Positions 1-6,720 are shown, numbered from the stretch's first letter. The stretch is DNA of 19,860 nt from Lachnospiraceae bacterium UBA3866 (GCA_002392345.1 DGGU01000060.1:1-19860); one strand, 5' to 3'. The notes: generated from the letters alone by a model not told the origin. Numbers and translations are program-made.

Positions 1-156
1 TAAAGTTTCTATAAATATTCCGAGATTCGGAAAAGCGATATCATAAGTTTTAACAGAAGAAATCGCACTATCAGTAACTTCTGACACAGTCGAAATAGTA
101 CTAATGATATTTGAAAATGATGATACTATTCTATTTGTCAAAAACAAAAATTTCAT
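1..156 (-). CDS. lgt: N-terminus of probable prolipoprotein diacylglyceryl transferase (partial)
   Basis: This is a gene start cut by the left window edge, with 52 codons visible on the minus strand. The ATG at 156-154 has an AGGAG Shine-Dalgarno nine bases upstream. Residues 38-49 read YDIAFPNLGIFI, which matches the opening of Lgt proteins (typically a short stretch ending in FPxLGI before the first membrane helix). Lgt transfers diacylglycerol from phosphatidylglycerol to the lipobox cysteine of prolipoproteins in the cytoplasmic membrane. That would serve lipoproteins such as the TAXI receptor encoded further right. The roughly 37 residues before this motif (rich in S, I, T and V) are longer than usual for Lgt. 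The catalytic region lies outside the window, so the call rests on the N-terminal motif only. Confidence 0.62.
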   Translation of the reverse strand, partial: MKFLFLTNRIVSSFSNIISTISTVSEVTDSAISSVKTYDIAFPNLGIFIETL

Positions 157-175
157 ACTTCTTAACTCCTATTAT

Positions 176-334
176 CGTATGGGCGAGCCACACACACCTT
201 TTGCCGCTCGCATAGCTCGCGACTACGGTATGGGCGAGCTGTGCGAGCCCTCTTCGTACGGGCGAGCTACGCGAGCCCCCTTCGTACGGGCGAACTACGC
301 TAGCCCTCTTCGTATGGGCGAGCTGTGCGAGCCC
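176..334. repeat. REP cluster: BIME-like composite plus 28-bp-period array
   Basis: This cluster fills the gap between ligA and lgt. Its units are a degenerate copy at 176-190, an inverted variant at 204-226, and four direct copies at 227-250, 255-278, 283-306 and 311-334. The direct copies have an exact 28-base period: a 24-base unit followed by TCTT or CCTT. Each unit is a 4-base head (GTAT or GTAC, preceded by C or G) followed by an imperfect palindrome such as GGGCGAGCTGTGCGAGCCC. The palindrome pairs GGGC with GCCC and GC with GC around a 3-base loop, with a 2-base internal mismatch. The head-plus-mismatched-hairpin layout is that of REP elements mobilised by RAYT proteins, and a RAYT gene lies at 3148-3585. 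The last base of the array forms part of the ligA stop codon. Confidence 0.85.
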
Positions 335-2316
335 TATTTAATCATTTTTATAAAGTCATCCTCACTTATAATTTTAACGCCCAGTTCTTTTGCTTTTTTA
401 TTTTTAGTCGAATTACTTGCAGTATCATTGTTGATAAGATAATTAGTATTCTTGCTTACAGAACTTGCGGTCTTACCGCCATTTTCTTCTATAACTTTCA
501 CTAACTCATCTCTATTTTCAAAATGCTTTAATGAACCAGTTATAACGAAAGTAAGGCCTTGAAGTTTTGCACTACCGCCGCCACTACGTCCTTTCTTTAT
601 TTTAACTTCTTTAAGTAAATTTTCGCAGATTTTTCTTTTTTTCTTATCATTAAAATAATCAACTATAGCCTTTGCTAAAACTGGACCTATATCATTAATC
701 TCTTTAAGTTCTTCCAGCCTTGCGTTCATAACCTTATCTATATCGTTATTATAATGTCTTGCTAAAATCTTCGCATTGGCAGTGCCTATGCCTAAGATAC
801 CAAGAGAATTAATCACTCTAAAGCATTCTGTATCACGACTTTTATCTATAGCATCAATGATATTCTTATATGACTTCTCTCCAAAACCTTCAAGCCCAAC
901 TATCTCGTCTTTATATTTTGAAATCTTATATAGATCGGCATATTCTTTTATAAAGCCTTTTGACAAAAATGTCTCTATAGTTGCTATGCTTATACCTTCT
1001 ATGTCCATGCAATTTCTTGAAACAAAATTCTCAAAACCCTTAGTGTTCTTAACTGGGCAGTCTTCATTCTCGCACATCAGAGTCTTTACACCATCATTAT
1101 TCTTAATCACAAGTTTACTACCACATATAGGACAGTTCTTTGGAAGTTCTAGGTTATCACTCTTCGTTAGGTTCTCTTCAACCTGCGGTATAATCATATT
1201 GGCTTTGAAGACCTTAATCTTATCTCCGATTCCAAGTTTCAATTCTTCTATAATAGACACATTGTGTAGAGATGCACGAGATACATTAGTTCCTTCAAGT
1301 TCAACTGTATCAAACACAGCAACTGGATTGATAAGTCCAGTCCTACTTGGTGACCATTCAACAAGTCTTAAAGTAGTCTCTGCAGTCTCATCTTGCCACT
1401 TAAATGCAAGTGCATTTCTTGGAAACTTAGATGTGGCTCCAAGTGATACACCATACGCAATGTCATTGTATATAAGCACGAGTCCATCAGATGGATAGTC
1501 GTTCGTTACTACATCTTTGGCATAGAAATCTATAGTGTCAAGTATATTATTTTTATTAACCTTCTTTCGAAATACAGTCTCGAAGCCTATCTTATCAAGA
1601 TAATTCATCTGATTCTCAAAAGTTGCATTGATCTTCTCTTCATCCTTAGTCTTCTTACTACCGCCTATCTCAACAAGAGAAAATATGACGAGTTTCACAT
1701 TTCTCTTTTTTGTTACATTTGGATCAAGCTGACGCACTGAACCTGAGCATAGATTTCTTGGGTTTTTATATTTCTCAAAGCCTACTCCAAGTTCATCATT
1801 AATCTTATTAAAGTCACTGTATGTTATAATTGCTTCGCCACGAAGTACAAGATGGCCTTTATAATCTATCTTAAGAGGCACATTTGTAAATGCTGGTATA
1901 TTGTTGCTTATATCTTCACCAATCTCACCATTGCCACGAGTCACTCCACTTTTAAACTTGCCATCTTCATATGTGAGAACTATGGTGAGGCCATCAAGCT
2001 TATATGATAACACCCCTTCCTTATCGCCCAAGAAGCCTTTTAAAATCTCTTTGTCTTTGGTTTTATCAAGCGAAAGCATAGGCTTCTCATGACGAACCTT
2101 AGGTAAGAATTCAGCTGCAGTAAAGCCTACATTTTCTGTGAGTGATTTTTCTGCCTTGATGCCATACTCATCTTCGAGTGCCTTTAGTTCATCATAAAGT
2201 TTATCATACTCGAAGTTAGACATAATCTCTCTATCTTCATTGTAGTATGCTTCGCTGGCCTTCATAAGAAGGGAATTGATTTCTTCTATTCGTTTTTTTG
2301 CTTCGGTTTTATTCAT
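334..2316 (-). CDS. ligA: NAD+-dependent DNA ligase LigA
   Basis: LigA seals nicks in duplex DNA using NAD+ during replication and repair. Numbering from the ATG at 2316, the 660-residue protein has the family order: domain Ia (EYD motif near 36), adenylation domain with the KLDG motif (K106 forms the AMP adduct), the PRNLCSGSVRQLDP block near 186, the OB fold with RASLHN near 348, a four-cysteine zinc finger (C395, C398, C415, C420), helix-hairpin-helix repeats, and a C-terminal BRCT domain from about 583. Length is normal (E. coli about 671). Several usually invariant positions differ, for example SNFEYD for SDxEYD and ANMIIP for AGDVIP, so this is a divergent lineage. A TTG codon lies immediately before the ATG. 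No Shine-Dalgarno precedes either codon, because a REP-derived sequence occupies that position. The TAG stop shares its last base with a REP unit. Confidence 0.95.
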   Translation of the reverse strand: MNKTEAKKRIEEINSLLMKASEAYYNEDREIMSNFEYDKLYDELKALEDEYGIKAEKSLTENVGFTAAEFLPKVRHEKPMLSLDKTKDKEILKGFLGDKEGVLSYKLDGLTIVLTYEDGKFKSGVTRGNGEIGEDISNNIPAFTNVPLKIDYKGHLVLRGEAIITYSDFNKINDELGVGFEKYKNPRNLCSGSVRQLDPNVTKKRNVKLVIFSLVEIGGSKKTKDEEKINATFENQMNYLDKIGFETVFRKKVNKNNILDTIDFYAKDVVTNDYPSDGLVLIYNDIAYGVSLGATSKFPRNALAFKWQDETAETTLRLVEWSPSRTGLINPVAVFDTVELEGTNVSRASLHNVSIIEELKLGIGDKIKVFKANMIIPQVEENLTKSDNLELPKNCPICGSKLVIKNNDGVKTLMCENEDCPVKNTKGFENFVSRNCMDIEGISIATIETFLSKGFIKEYADLYKISKYKDEIVGLEGFGEKSYKNIIDAIDKSRDTECFRVINSLGILGIGTANAKILARHYNNDIDKVMNARLEELKEINDIGPVLAKAIVDYFNDKKKRKICENLLKEVKIKKGRSGGGSAKLQGLTFVITGSLKHFENRDELVKVIEENGGKTASSVSKNTNYLINNDTASNSTKNKKAKELGVKIISEDDFIKMIK

Positions 2317-2319
2317 CAA

Positions 2320-2369
2320 TGTACGGGCGAACTATGCGCCCTAGTCGTATGGGCGAGCTATGCGAGCCC
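2320..2369. repeat. Two REP units between rluF and ligA
   Basis: A complete unit lies at 2346-2369 (head GTAT, core GGGCGAGCTATGCGAGCCC). A shortened unit lies at 2320-2341 (head GTAC) and has lost two bases in its right arm. Both are in the same orientation as the 227-334 array. Together they make up nearly the whole intergenic space, leaving four bases before the ligA ATG and two after the rluF stop. The position normally used by a ribosome binding site for ligA is REP sequence. Confidence 0.85.
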
Positions 2370-2371
2370 CA

Positions 2372-3064
2372 TTAAAATATATCTTTCTTAGTTATAACTC
2401 TAAAATCGCCTATCTTTAAATCTCTAAGTTTATACTTCATAATCCGCACCCTTTTTAAATCGACTACGTGATATCCGAGTTCCCGGCACATCCTTCTAAC
2501 TTGTCTATTCAATCCTTGAGTTATAGTTATTGAAAATCTATACTCTTCTTTGCCAAATCTATGAACTTTACAAGGTTTGGTCTTTTTATCAAGTTCGCTT
2601 AAGTATACTCCCTCTTCCATCTTATGAATGAAATCACTCGTTATGGGTTTGTTGACTCGCACCTCGTATTCTTTTTCATAGTCTTTATGAGTGTTCGTTA
2701 TCTCTCTAGCAAGATCACCATCATTAGTTATAAGAATAAGGCCTGTGGTATCCTTATCAAGTCTTCCTATAGTAAAAAGCCTTTTATCAAATCCAAATTC
2801 TTTTATCTTATCACTTATCTTTACATTCTTTTCTATGTTGCTCTCTGTGCAGATGACTCCTTTTGGTTTGTTATAGGCTAGGATTATCTTCTCATCATCT
2901 TTTATAATTACTTCACCATCGATTTCTATATCATCATCATCTGTAACTTGCATCCCAAGTGTAGCTACATTGCCATTAACTCTTACTCTGCCTTCTTCTA
3001 TTAACTTATCTGCATTTCTCCTTGAGCAAACCCCAAGTTCAACTAATCTTTTATTTAATCTCAT
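2372..3064 (-). CDS. rluF: 23S rRNA pseudouridine synthase, RluF-type
   Basis: This protein converts a specific uridine of 23S rRNA to pseudouridine. It has 230 residues starting at the ATG at 3064: an N-terminal S4 RNA-binding domain (about 1-60, MRLNKRLVELGVCSRR), then the RsuA/RluB/E/F catalytic domain with GRLDKDTTGL at 100-109 and catalytic Asp103. The C-terminal motif TQGLNRQVRRMC resembles RluF (U2604 in E. coli) more than RluB or RsuA, where the block is usually T/S-E-G-K-x-x-Q/E-V. An in-frame GTG at 3097 would add 11 residues encoded entirely by a REP unit, so I prefer the ATG. No Shine-Dalgarno is visible upstream of either start. It precedes ligA on the same strand and is separated from it by two REP units. 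Confidence 0.88.
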   Translation of the reverse strand: MRLNKRLVELGVCSRRNADKLIEEGRVRVNGNVATLGMQVTDDDDIEIDGEVIIKDDEKIILAYNKPKGVICTESNIEKNVKISDKIKEFGFDKRLFTIGRLDKDTTGLILITNDGDLAREITNTHKDYEKEYEVRVNKPITSDFIHKMEEGVYLSELDKKTKPCKVHRFGKEEYRFSITITQGLNRQVRRMCRELGYHVVDLKRVRIMKYKLRDLKIGDFRVITKKDIF

Positions 3065-3070
3065 AATATT

Positions 3071-3148
3071 TGTATGGGCGAGCTGTGTGAGCTCCACTTT
3101 GCCGCTCGCGTAGCTCGCGGTTACAGTATGGGCGAGCTATGCGAGCCC
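3071..3148. repeat. BIME-like composite of three REP units
   Basis: Units lie at 3071-3094 (direct, head GTAT), 3102-3124 (inverted variant; on the minus strand its head is GTAA and its foot pairs CCGC with GCGG), and 3125-3148 (direct, head GTAT). The order direct / inverted variant / direct, with similar spacers, matches the composite at 176-250, so the two are copies of one higher-order element. The composite fills the space between the RAYT stop codon and the rluF start. Its last base (3148) is also the third base of the RAYT TAG stop. Confidence 0.85.
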
Positions 3149-3585
3149 TACCACTTATATTTATCTCTATATGGATTATTAACTATATAATTATAAACAT
3201 TATTAAACTCTTTTTCATCCCTAATAACTCTATCATAATATCCTCTTGCCCACAATGTTTTTATTCCTAGTTCCTTTGTACATATTGATTTAAAATACCC
3301 TATAGCACTTGATAATTTTATAGCACCATCATGCTTAATTTCCAATATAAAATGTACGTGATTTGGCATTATTTGATAAACCATCACCTCGGCTTTGCCA
3401 TTATCGAATATTGTTGTAAATAATTCATTCAACTTACTGCCAACATCATTTAGTATCATTTTATCATTATCTACAATACCAAAAACATTTTGTTTATTAT
3501 ATGTATTTATAGTTATAAAATACATATTTGCTTTGCTATAATCATAAAATTTTAACCTATGTTCTTTTCTTCTTACATCATTCAT
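3148..3585 (-). CDS. REP-associated tyrosine transposase (RAYT, Y1 HUH family)
   Basis: This 145-residue single-domain HUH (Y1) transposase is of the domesticated, non-IS type called RAYT. The HUH metal-binding motif is at residues 76-78 (MPNHVHFIL). The WARGYYDRVIRDEKEF block at 112-127 is typical of the family. The catalytic tyrosine is most likely Y133 in the YIVNNP motif. Such enzymes cut and join single-stranded REP DNA and are thought to spread REP elements. The gene is single copy here, has no flanking insertion-sequence ends, and sits amid about 14 REP units sharing a GTAY/GTAR head, which suggests a cognate pair. The ATG at 3585 has no clear Shine-Dalgarno. The stop codon overlaps a REP unit by one base. 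Confidence 0.9.
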   Translation of the reverse strand: MNDVRRKEHRLKFYDYSKANMYFITINTYNKQNVFGIVDNDKMILNDVGSKLNELFTTIFDNGKAEVMVYQIMPNHVHFILEIKHDGAIKLSSAIGYFKSICTKELGIKTLWARGYYDRVIRDEKEFNNVYNYIVNNPYRDKYKW

Positions 3586-3644
3586 AATCTAATCATATTA
3601 CCGCTCATGTAAATCACAACTATAATTTAACCTCACAACGATAA

Positions 3645-3668
3645 TGTACGGGCGAGCTATGCGATCCC
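3645..3668. repeat. REP unit overlapping the 3' end of the second hsdS segment
   Basis: The head is GTAC and the core GGGCGAGCTATGCGATCCC, one base away from the common core. Orientation is the same as the copies to its left. Read on the minus strand it supplies the last three sense codons (Gly-Ile-Ala) and the TAG stop of the second target-recognition segment of hsdS. A decayed copy of the inverted variant may also be present around 3599-3621, between here and the RAYT start, but the match is weak. Confidence 0.8.
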
Positions 3669-4175
3669 CACTCTATACTTATCTTTACAATATGATATAT
3701 ACCCATTATACTTTTGCACAATTTTACTTTTTATATTACTCTCACAAAAATCATAATCAATGTTATTGCTCTTTTGTGGTAATATTACTTTTTCTTTACC
3801 TATTCTCTTATCACTTATTTCTCTATTAAAATTGTATTTTTCTTTTAATCTATTTAATATTGTTGCTATAAATAAGTAATGATAACCATTAAATCTTTCA
3901 TTTTTCAAGTGTGTAATATGATCACTTGCTACAAATTCAAATGGCTCATAAAAACACGACCCCACACTTCCACTATTAGCTAAGCTTAAGCAATTCTTAA
4001 ATATCCTAATATCCTCTGTATTTCCTATAAATGAATCAACACCATTATTCAAAGCAGTTGATGATATATATGGAATATTTCCTATTACTTGTTTTTCTTT
4101 AACTAACCTTTTCCCTCTTTCGCATTCAGTAAAAATATCTTTAATAGCAAATGCTTTATAACTAATTTTTGCTAC
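3657..4175 (-). CDS. hsdS: Second target-recognition segment of the specificity subunit, out of frame
   Basis: This stretch stays open in the frame one base off the upstream hsdS segment. If one G were added to the G9 run, translation would pass directly into it: KAFAIKDIFTECERGKRLV, then residues ending ISSTALNNGVDSF. This matches the first segment (KPFSIKDIF...GKKLQ and VTSLNNGIDSF), so it is a second target-recognition domain of the same family, followed by a helical region. There is no ATG or GTG in its own frame near the beginning, only a TTG at 4052 with no ribosome binding site, so independent expression looks unlikely. It ends inside a REP unit that provides the TAG stop. I read it as the switched-off half of a phase-variable gene rather than a separate gene. 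Confidence 0.8.
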   Translation of the reverse strand, partial: VAKISYKAFAIKDIFTECERGKRLVKEKQVIGNIPYISSTALNNGVDSFIGNTEDIRIFKNCLSLANSGSVGSCFYEPFEFVASDHITHLKNERFNGYHYLFIATILNRLKEKYNFNREISDKRIGKEKVILPQKSNNIDYDFCESNIKSKIVQKYNGYISYCKDKYRVGIA

Positions 4176-4753
4176 CCCCCCCCATTGGTTTCGCGAATAG
4201 TTAACTCTATTTCACTTATTTTCCTTTTTGCATATTCTATATATTCATTTCTCTTTTTCTCTTCTCTCTCTTTTATAAATTGTTCCATAAAATCATAGTC
4301 AGGATCGCCTTTCTTATCAACTGGCAGAATAATCTTAATATGTGGCAAATCTGTACTAGACAATTGATTCCCATATGAAGCATTAACTATCGCATTTCTT
4401 ATTTCAGTAATTAAAAACTCACTCAAATATCTATTTAATGATTTATCTTTTAATTGTAGGCAATGAACTTTCATATCAATTGATGCACTATATGGGTGAT
4501 AAAATATTGTCCCCAAAAATGAAACACTAATAAAATTCTTGAAAGTTCTATAATTATTATGCTTTGACTTACAAAATGAATCTATGCCATTATTTAACGA
4601 AGTAACTGTAATTCTTGGAGTATTTCCACAAGCAAGATTATCCCTATGTATGTAGGCACCAGTTGGCACCTGTAATTTTTTTCCATTGGTCTCAGTTACA
4701 AAAATGTCTTTTATACTAAATGGTTTCCAATTTCTATCGCCTAACTTAAACAT
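4172..4753 (-). CDS. hsdS: Type IIB/type I-like specificity subunit, first segment, ends at a G9 tract
   Basis: This is the DNA-recognition subunit partnering the methylase-nuclease encoded just upstream. The 193 residues contain one target-recognition domain (about 1-140: WKPFSIKDIF, VTSLNNGIDSF, then the ASYGNQLSSTDLPHIKI block typical of S subunits) and a charged helical segment (about 150-188, KEREEKKRNEYIEYAKRK) that usually acts as spacer or dimerisation helix. The chosen start at 4753 overlaps the end of the methylase gene by 8 bases. It has AGGAG seven bases upstream, inside that gene; more upstream in-frame codons are too close to this site. The reading frame ends with Asn-Gly-Gly-Gly-stop at nine consecutive G residues (C run at 4175-4183 on the plus strand). 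S subunits commonly have two recognition domains, and the second lies just downstream out of frame. Confidence 0.88.
   Translation of the reverse strand: MFKLGDRNWKPFSIKDIFVTETNGKKLQVPTGAYIHRDNLACGNTPRITVTSLNNGIDSFCKSKHNNYRTFKNFISVSFLGTIFYHPYSASIDMKVHCLQLKDKSLNRYLSEFLITEIRNAIVNASYGNQLSSTDLPHIKIILPVDKKGDPDYDFMEQFIKEREEKKRNEYIEYAKRKISEIELTIRETNGGG
4175..4183. repeat. Homopolymeric G9 (plus-strand C9) tract, probable phase-variation switch
   Basis: Nine consecutive C on the plus strand (G on the coding strand) lie in a very AT-rich gene. With nine G the frame meets TAG immediately. With eight it would end four codons later (Ser-Lys-Asn-stop). With ten (or seven) it continues into the second target-recognition domain without a stop. 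Mononucleotide G runs of this length are classic slipped-strand contingency loci. A G-run switch within a split hsdS is known in the NgoAV system of Neisseria gonorrhoeae. Confidence 0.85.
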
Positions 4754-6668
4754 TCTCATTCTCCTCAAACAAATATTTTCTTCCTTGCATTATCATTGAA
4801 AATTCAAATGTTAGATAATCACCTATTGTTTTGTCAAAATCCTCCTCCGTTGGAATTTCATCATTAAAATAATAAAAACTATGTAGCCACTCATCAGTAG
4901 GCTCAACTGTGGTCTTAACGCAAAATTTTGTATCTGCATCTATTCTATCAAACCACACATCAAGTAAGTGTGCTTTTTTATCTTCTGCATCTTCAGTTTT
5001 TATTAAACCAATATGAGGCGCTACCTTGTATCCATCATTTTCAAAATTAATAAACTTACAAATTTTATTTTTATTATGTGGTACATGTGCAGTAAATATA
5101 GCAATACATGGCATAGTGCCGACCCCATAAAATGTATCTTTACTTAATGTAATAACTCCTTCAAGTGTATGGTGTTTATAAATATTATCTTTAATATTCT
5201 GTTCTTCTTTAGTCTTTCCAGTCATACTACTTTGTGGAACTATCACTATACATCTTGCTTCATTTGCAAGACTATCAAGTAAATGTTCTATAAATGATAG
5301 TTCGTATAACTGTGGATTTTGTTTTGAGCCTTGCGAATATGGAGGATTCATCATACCAACAGTTGCGCCTTTTAATTGCAACTTATTAGCCTCTTCTTTC
5401 AAAAAGTCGGCATTTAATAAATTGGATTTGCCATCTCCTCTTAAAATCATATTAGTTGTAGCAATAGTAAACATATCCGGTCTTAATTCTATACCATGTA
5501 GTTGATCTCTACTGATTTTTCGCTTTTTCATCTCATCATCTGTCAACTTTTGCATATAATGCATAGCAGCAATTAAAAAACCACCTGTTCCACAACAACT
5601 ATCAAATACAATATCATTTTCGTCTAAATTAGCTAAATCGCAAAATAACTCAGTTATATGTTTAGGAGTTAAGATTATACCAAGAGTTTGCCCATCTCCA
5701 CCACTATAACTCATAAATTCACTATAAAATCTACCAATATAATCTTCACCACTTCTTTTATACCTAATAGATTTATATATTTTATTATCTATTTGTTCTG
5801 TAAAATACTTCAGTGGCGATTTACCAAGTCGTTCGTCAATCTCATAAAGTTTCGGAGTATCCTTAATAAACGAAAACTGACTTAAAATTTTATCCTTTTT
5901 AACTTCAGGTTGAACTTGTGCTCTTTTTAAATTATCATTTATAGCATCATAAATTTTTTGCCCATCTGTTTTTTCTTTATCCACATTTAAACTATTTATA
6001 TCAAAATTTTTAAATTCTATCTCTCTAAGTGCAAGAAGTATGCCAGAGACTACAAGTGGTTTTTCCGCATCCTTAAGATTGCCATAATTTCTCAAATCTT
6101 CATGTAGATCACTCGCATCTTTCAAAATCTCTGCTATTTCTTTTGCTGTTTCTGTTTCTGCTTTTACAATTTTTCGTACATAATAGTCATCAATATTATC
6201 TTCATTTAATGACATAAAACTTTCCAAATCTTCAAGCCCATTATTTTTATCTCTATAATACTCAGTATCATCAATAAATATAGGAGTTATCTTATGTCTT
6301 CTCTCATCTCCAGAAACTCCTATAGCAAATACTTTCTTAAAATTTGTGCTCTTCACTATATGTTTTGCATAATGAACTGCACCATTCACAGCATACTTTT
6401 CACACGAATCACTATCTTCTGCTATTAACCCTTTATCATCATACTTCAGATGATTACTTAAATCTTTTTTATCTTCTATAACTATTACATAATCTTTAAC
6501 AACAGCAACATACTCAGGTCTTCCAATCTTACCCGTTCCTTTTTTAGATGCAGTCTTAAGTGCATCTTCTATTTCTTTATTGGTACTCCCTTGCGCATCT
6601 GCATCAATGCTTGCATTTACAAGTAAGTCATGAACCCATAAATCAGTTGTTGCTTCTTTCTTTGGCAC
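4746..6668 (-). CDS. BcgI-like fused restriction nuclease / N6-adenine methyltransferase
   Basis: A single 640-residue chain combines cleavage and methylation. The N-terminal region carries a PD-(D/E)xK-like signature: P51-E52, then E65-D66-K67 at the end of a hydrophobic strand (VIVIEDK). A helical linker spans about 160-300. The HsdM-type methyltransferase core follows, with LTPKHITELF near 333, SAM-binding motif I DSCCGTGGF at 356-364 and catalytic NPPY at 441-444. Length and domain order match BcgI subunit A (type IIB), which works with a separate specificity subunit, and no hsdR is seen. The GTG start at 6668 has AAGGAG about nine bases upstream. Its 3' end contains the ribosome binding site of hsdS, so the two are translationally coupled. 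It could alternatively be a type I M subunit with an unusual N-terminal extension, but the nuclease signature argues against that. The domain boundaries are judged by eye. Confidence 0.87.
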   Translation of the reverse strand: MPKKEATTDLWVHDLLVNASIDADAQGSTNKEIEDALKTASKKGTGKIGRPEYVAVVKDYVIVIEDKKDLSNHLKYDDKGLIAEDSDSCEKYAVNGAVHYAKHIVKSTNFKKVFAIGVSGDERRHKITPIFIDDTEYYRDKNNGLEDLESFMSLNEDNIDDYYVRKIVKAETETAKEIAEILKDASDLHEDLRNYGNLKDAEKPLVVSGILLALREIEFKNFDINSLNVDKEKTDGQKIYDAINDNLKRAQVQPEVKKDKILSQFSFIKDTPKLYEIDERLGKSPLKYFTEQIDNKIYKSIRYKRSGEDYIGRFYSEFMSYSGGDGQTLGIILTPKHITELFCDLANLDENDIVFDSCCGTGGFLIAAMHYMQKLTDDEMKKRKISRDQLHGIELRPDMFTIATTNMILRGDGKSNLLNADFLKEEANKLQLKGATVGMMNPPYSQGSKQNPQLYELSFIEHLLDSLANEARCIVIVPQSSMTGKTKEEQNIKDNIYKHHTLEGVITLSKDTFYGVGTMPCIAIFTAHVPHNKNKICKFINFENDGYKVAPHIGLIKTEDAEDKKAHLLDVWFDRIDADTKFCVKTTVEPTDEWLHSFYYFNDEIPTEEDFDKTIGDYLTFEFSMIMQGRKYLFEENENV

Positions 6669-6689
6669 TTAATAAATCTCCTTAATTAT

Positions 6690-6695
6690 ATTATA
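6690..6695 (-). promoter_or_regulatory. Candidate -10 box for the restriction-modification operon
   Basis: A perfect TATAAT on the minus strand lies 21 bases before the GTG start of the methylase-nuclease gene, with AAGGAG between. No good -35 hexamer stands 16-18 bases upstream, and a REP hairpin begins about 25 bases upstream. The region is so AT-rich that chance matches are expected. This is a weak call. Confidence 0.3.
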
Positions 6696-6720
6696 CTAAT
6701 TATTACAATTTTATATTCTG

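Noticed and set aside
227..334. Regular 28-base repeats resembling a short CRISPR array
   Set aside because: Separators are only four near-identical bases, repeats vary, no cas genes are present, and the same unit occurs singly elsewhere. They are REP elements.
104..442. Plus-strand reading frame of 112 codons with repeated MGELCEP peptides
   Set aside because: It is made by translating the REP array and the reverse complement of the ligA end. It has no homologous domain and no ribosome binding site, and the real lgt and ligA genes account for the flanks.
776..1498. Long plus-strand reading frame (240 codons) opposite ligA
   Set aside because: It is a shadow of ligA on the other strand with low-complexity Ser/Leu-rich translation and no ribosome binding site.
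3067..3097. GTG start for rluF giving 11 extra residues
   Set aside because: The extra residues are wholly encoded by a REP unit, and the S4 domain begins at the ATG as usual.
3657..4052. Independent gene for the second S-subunit segment starting at TTG 4052
   Set aside because: It would begin in the middle of the recognition domain and lacks a ribosome binding site. The homologous N-terminal part is present upstream in the same frame up to the G tract.
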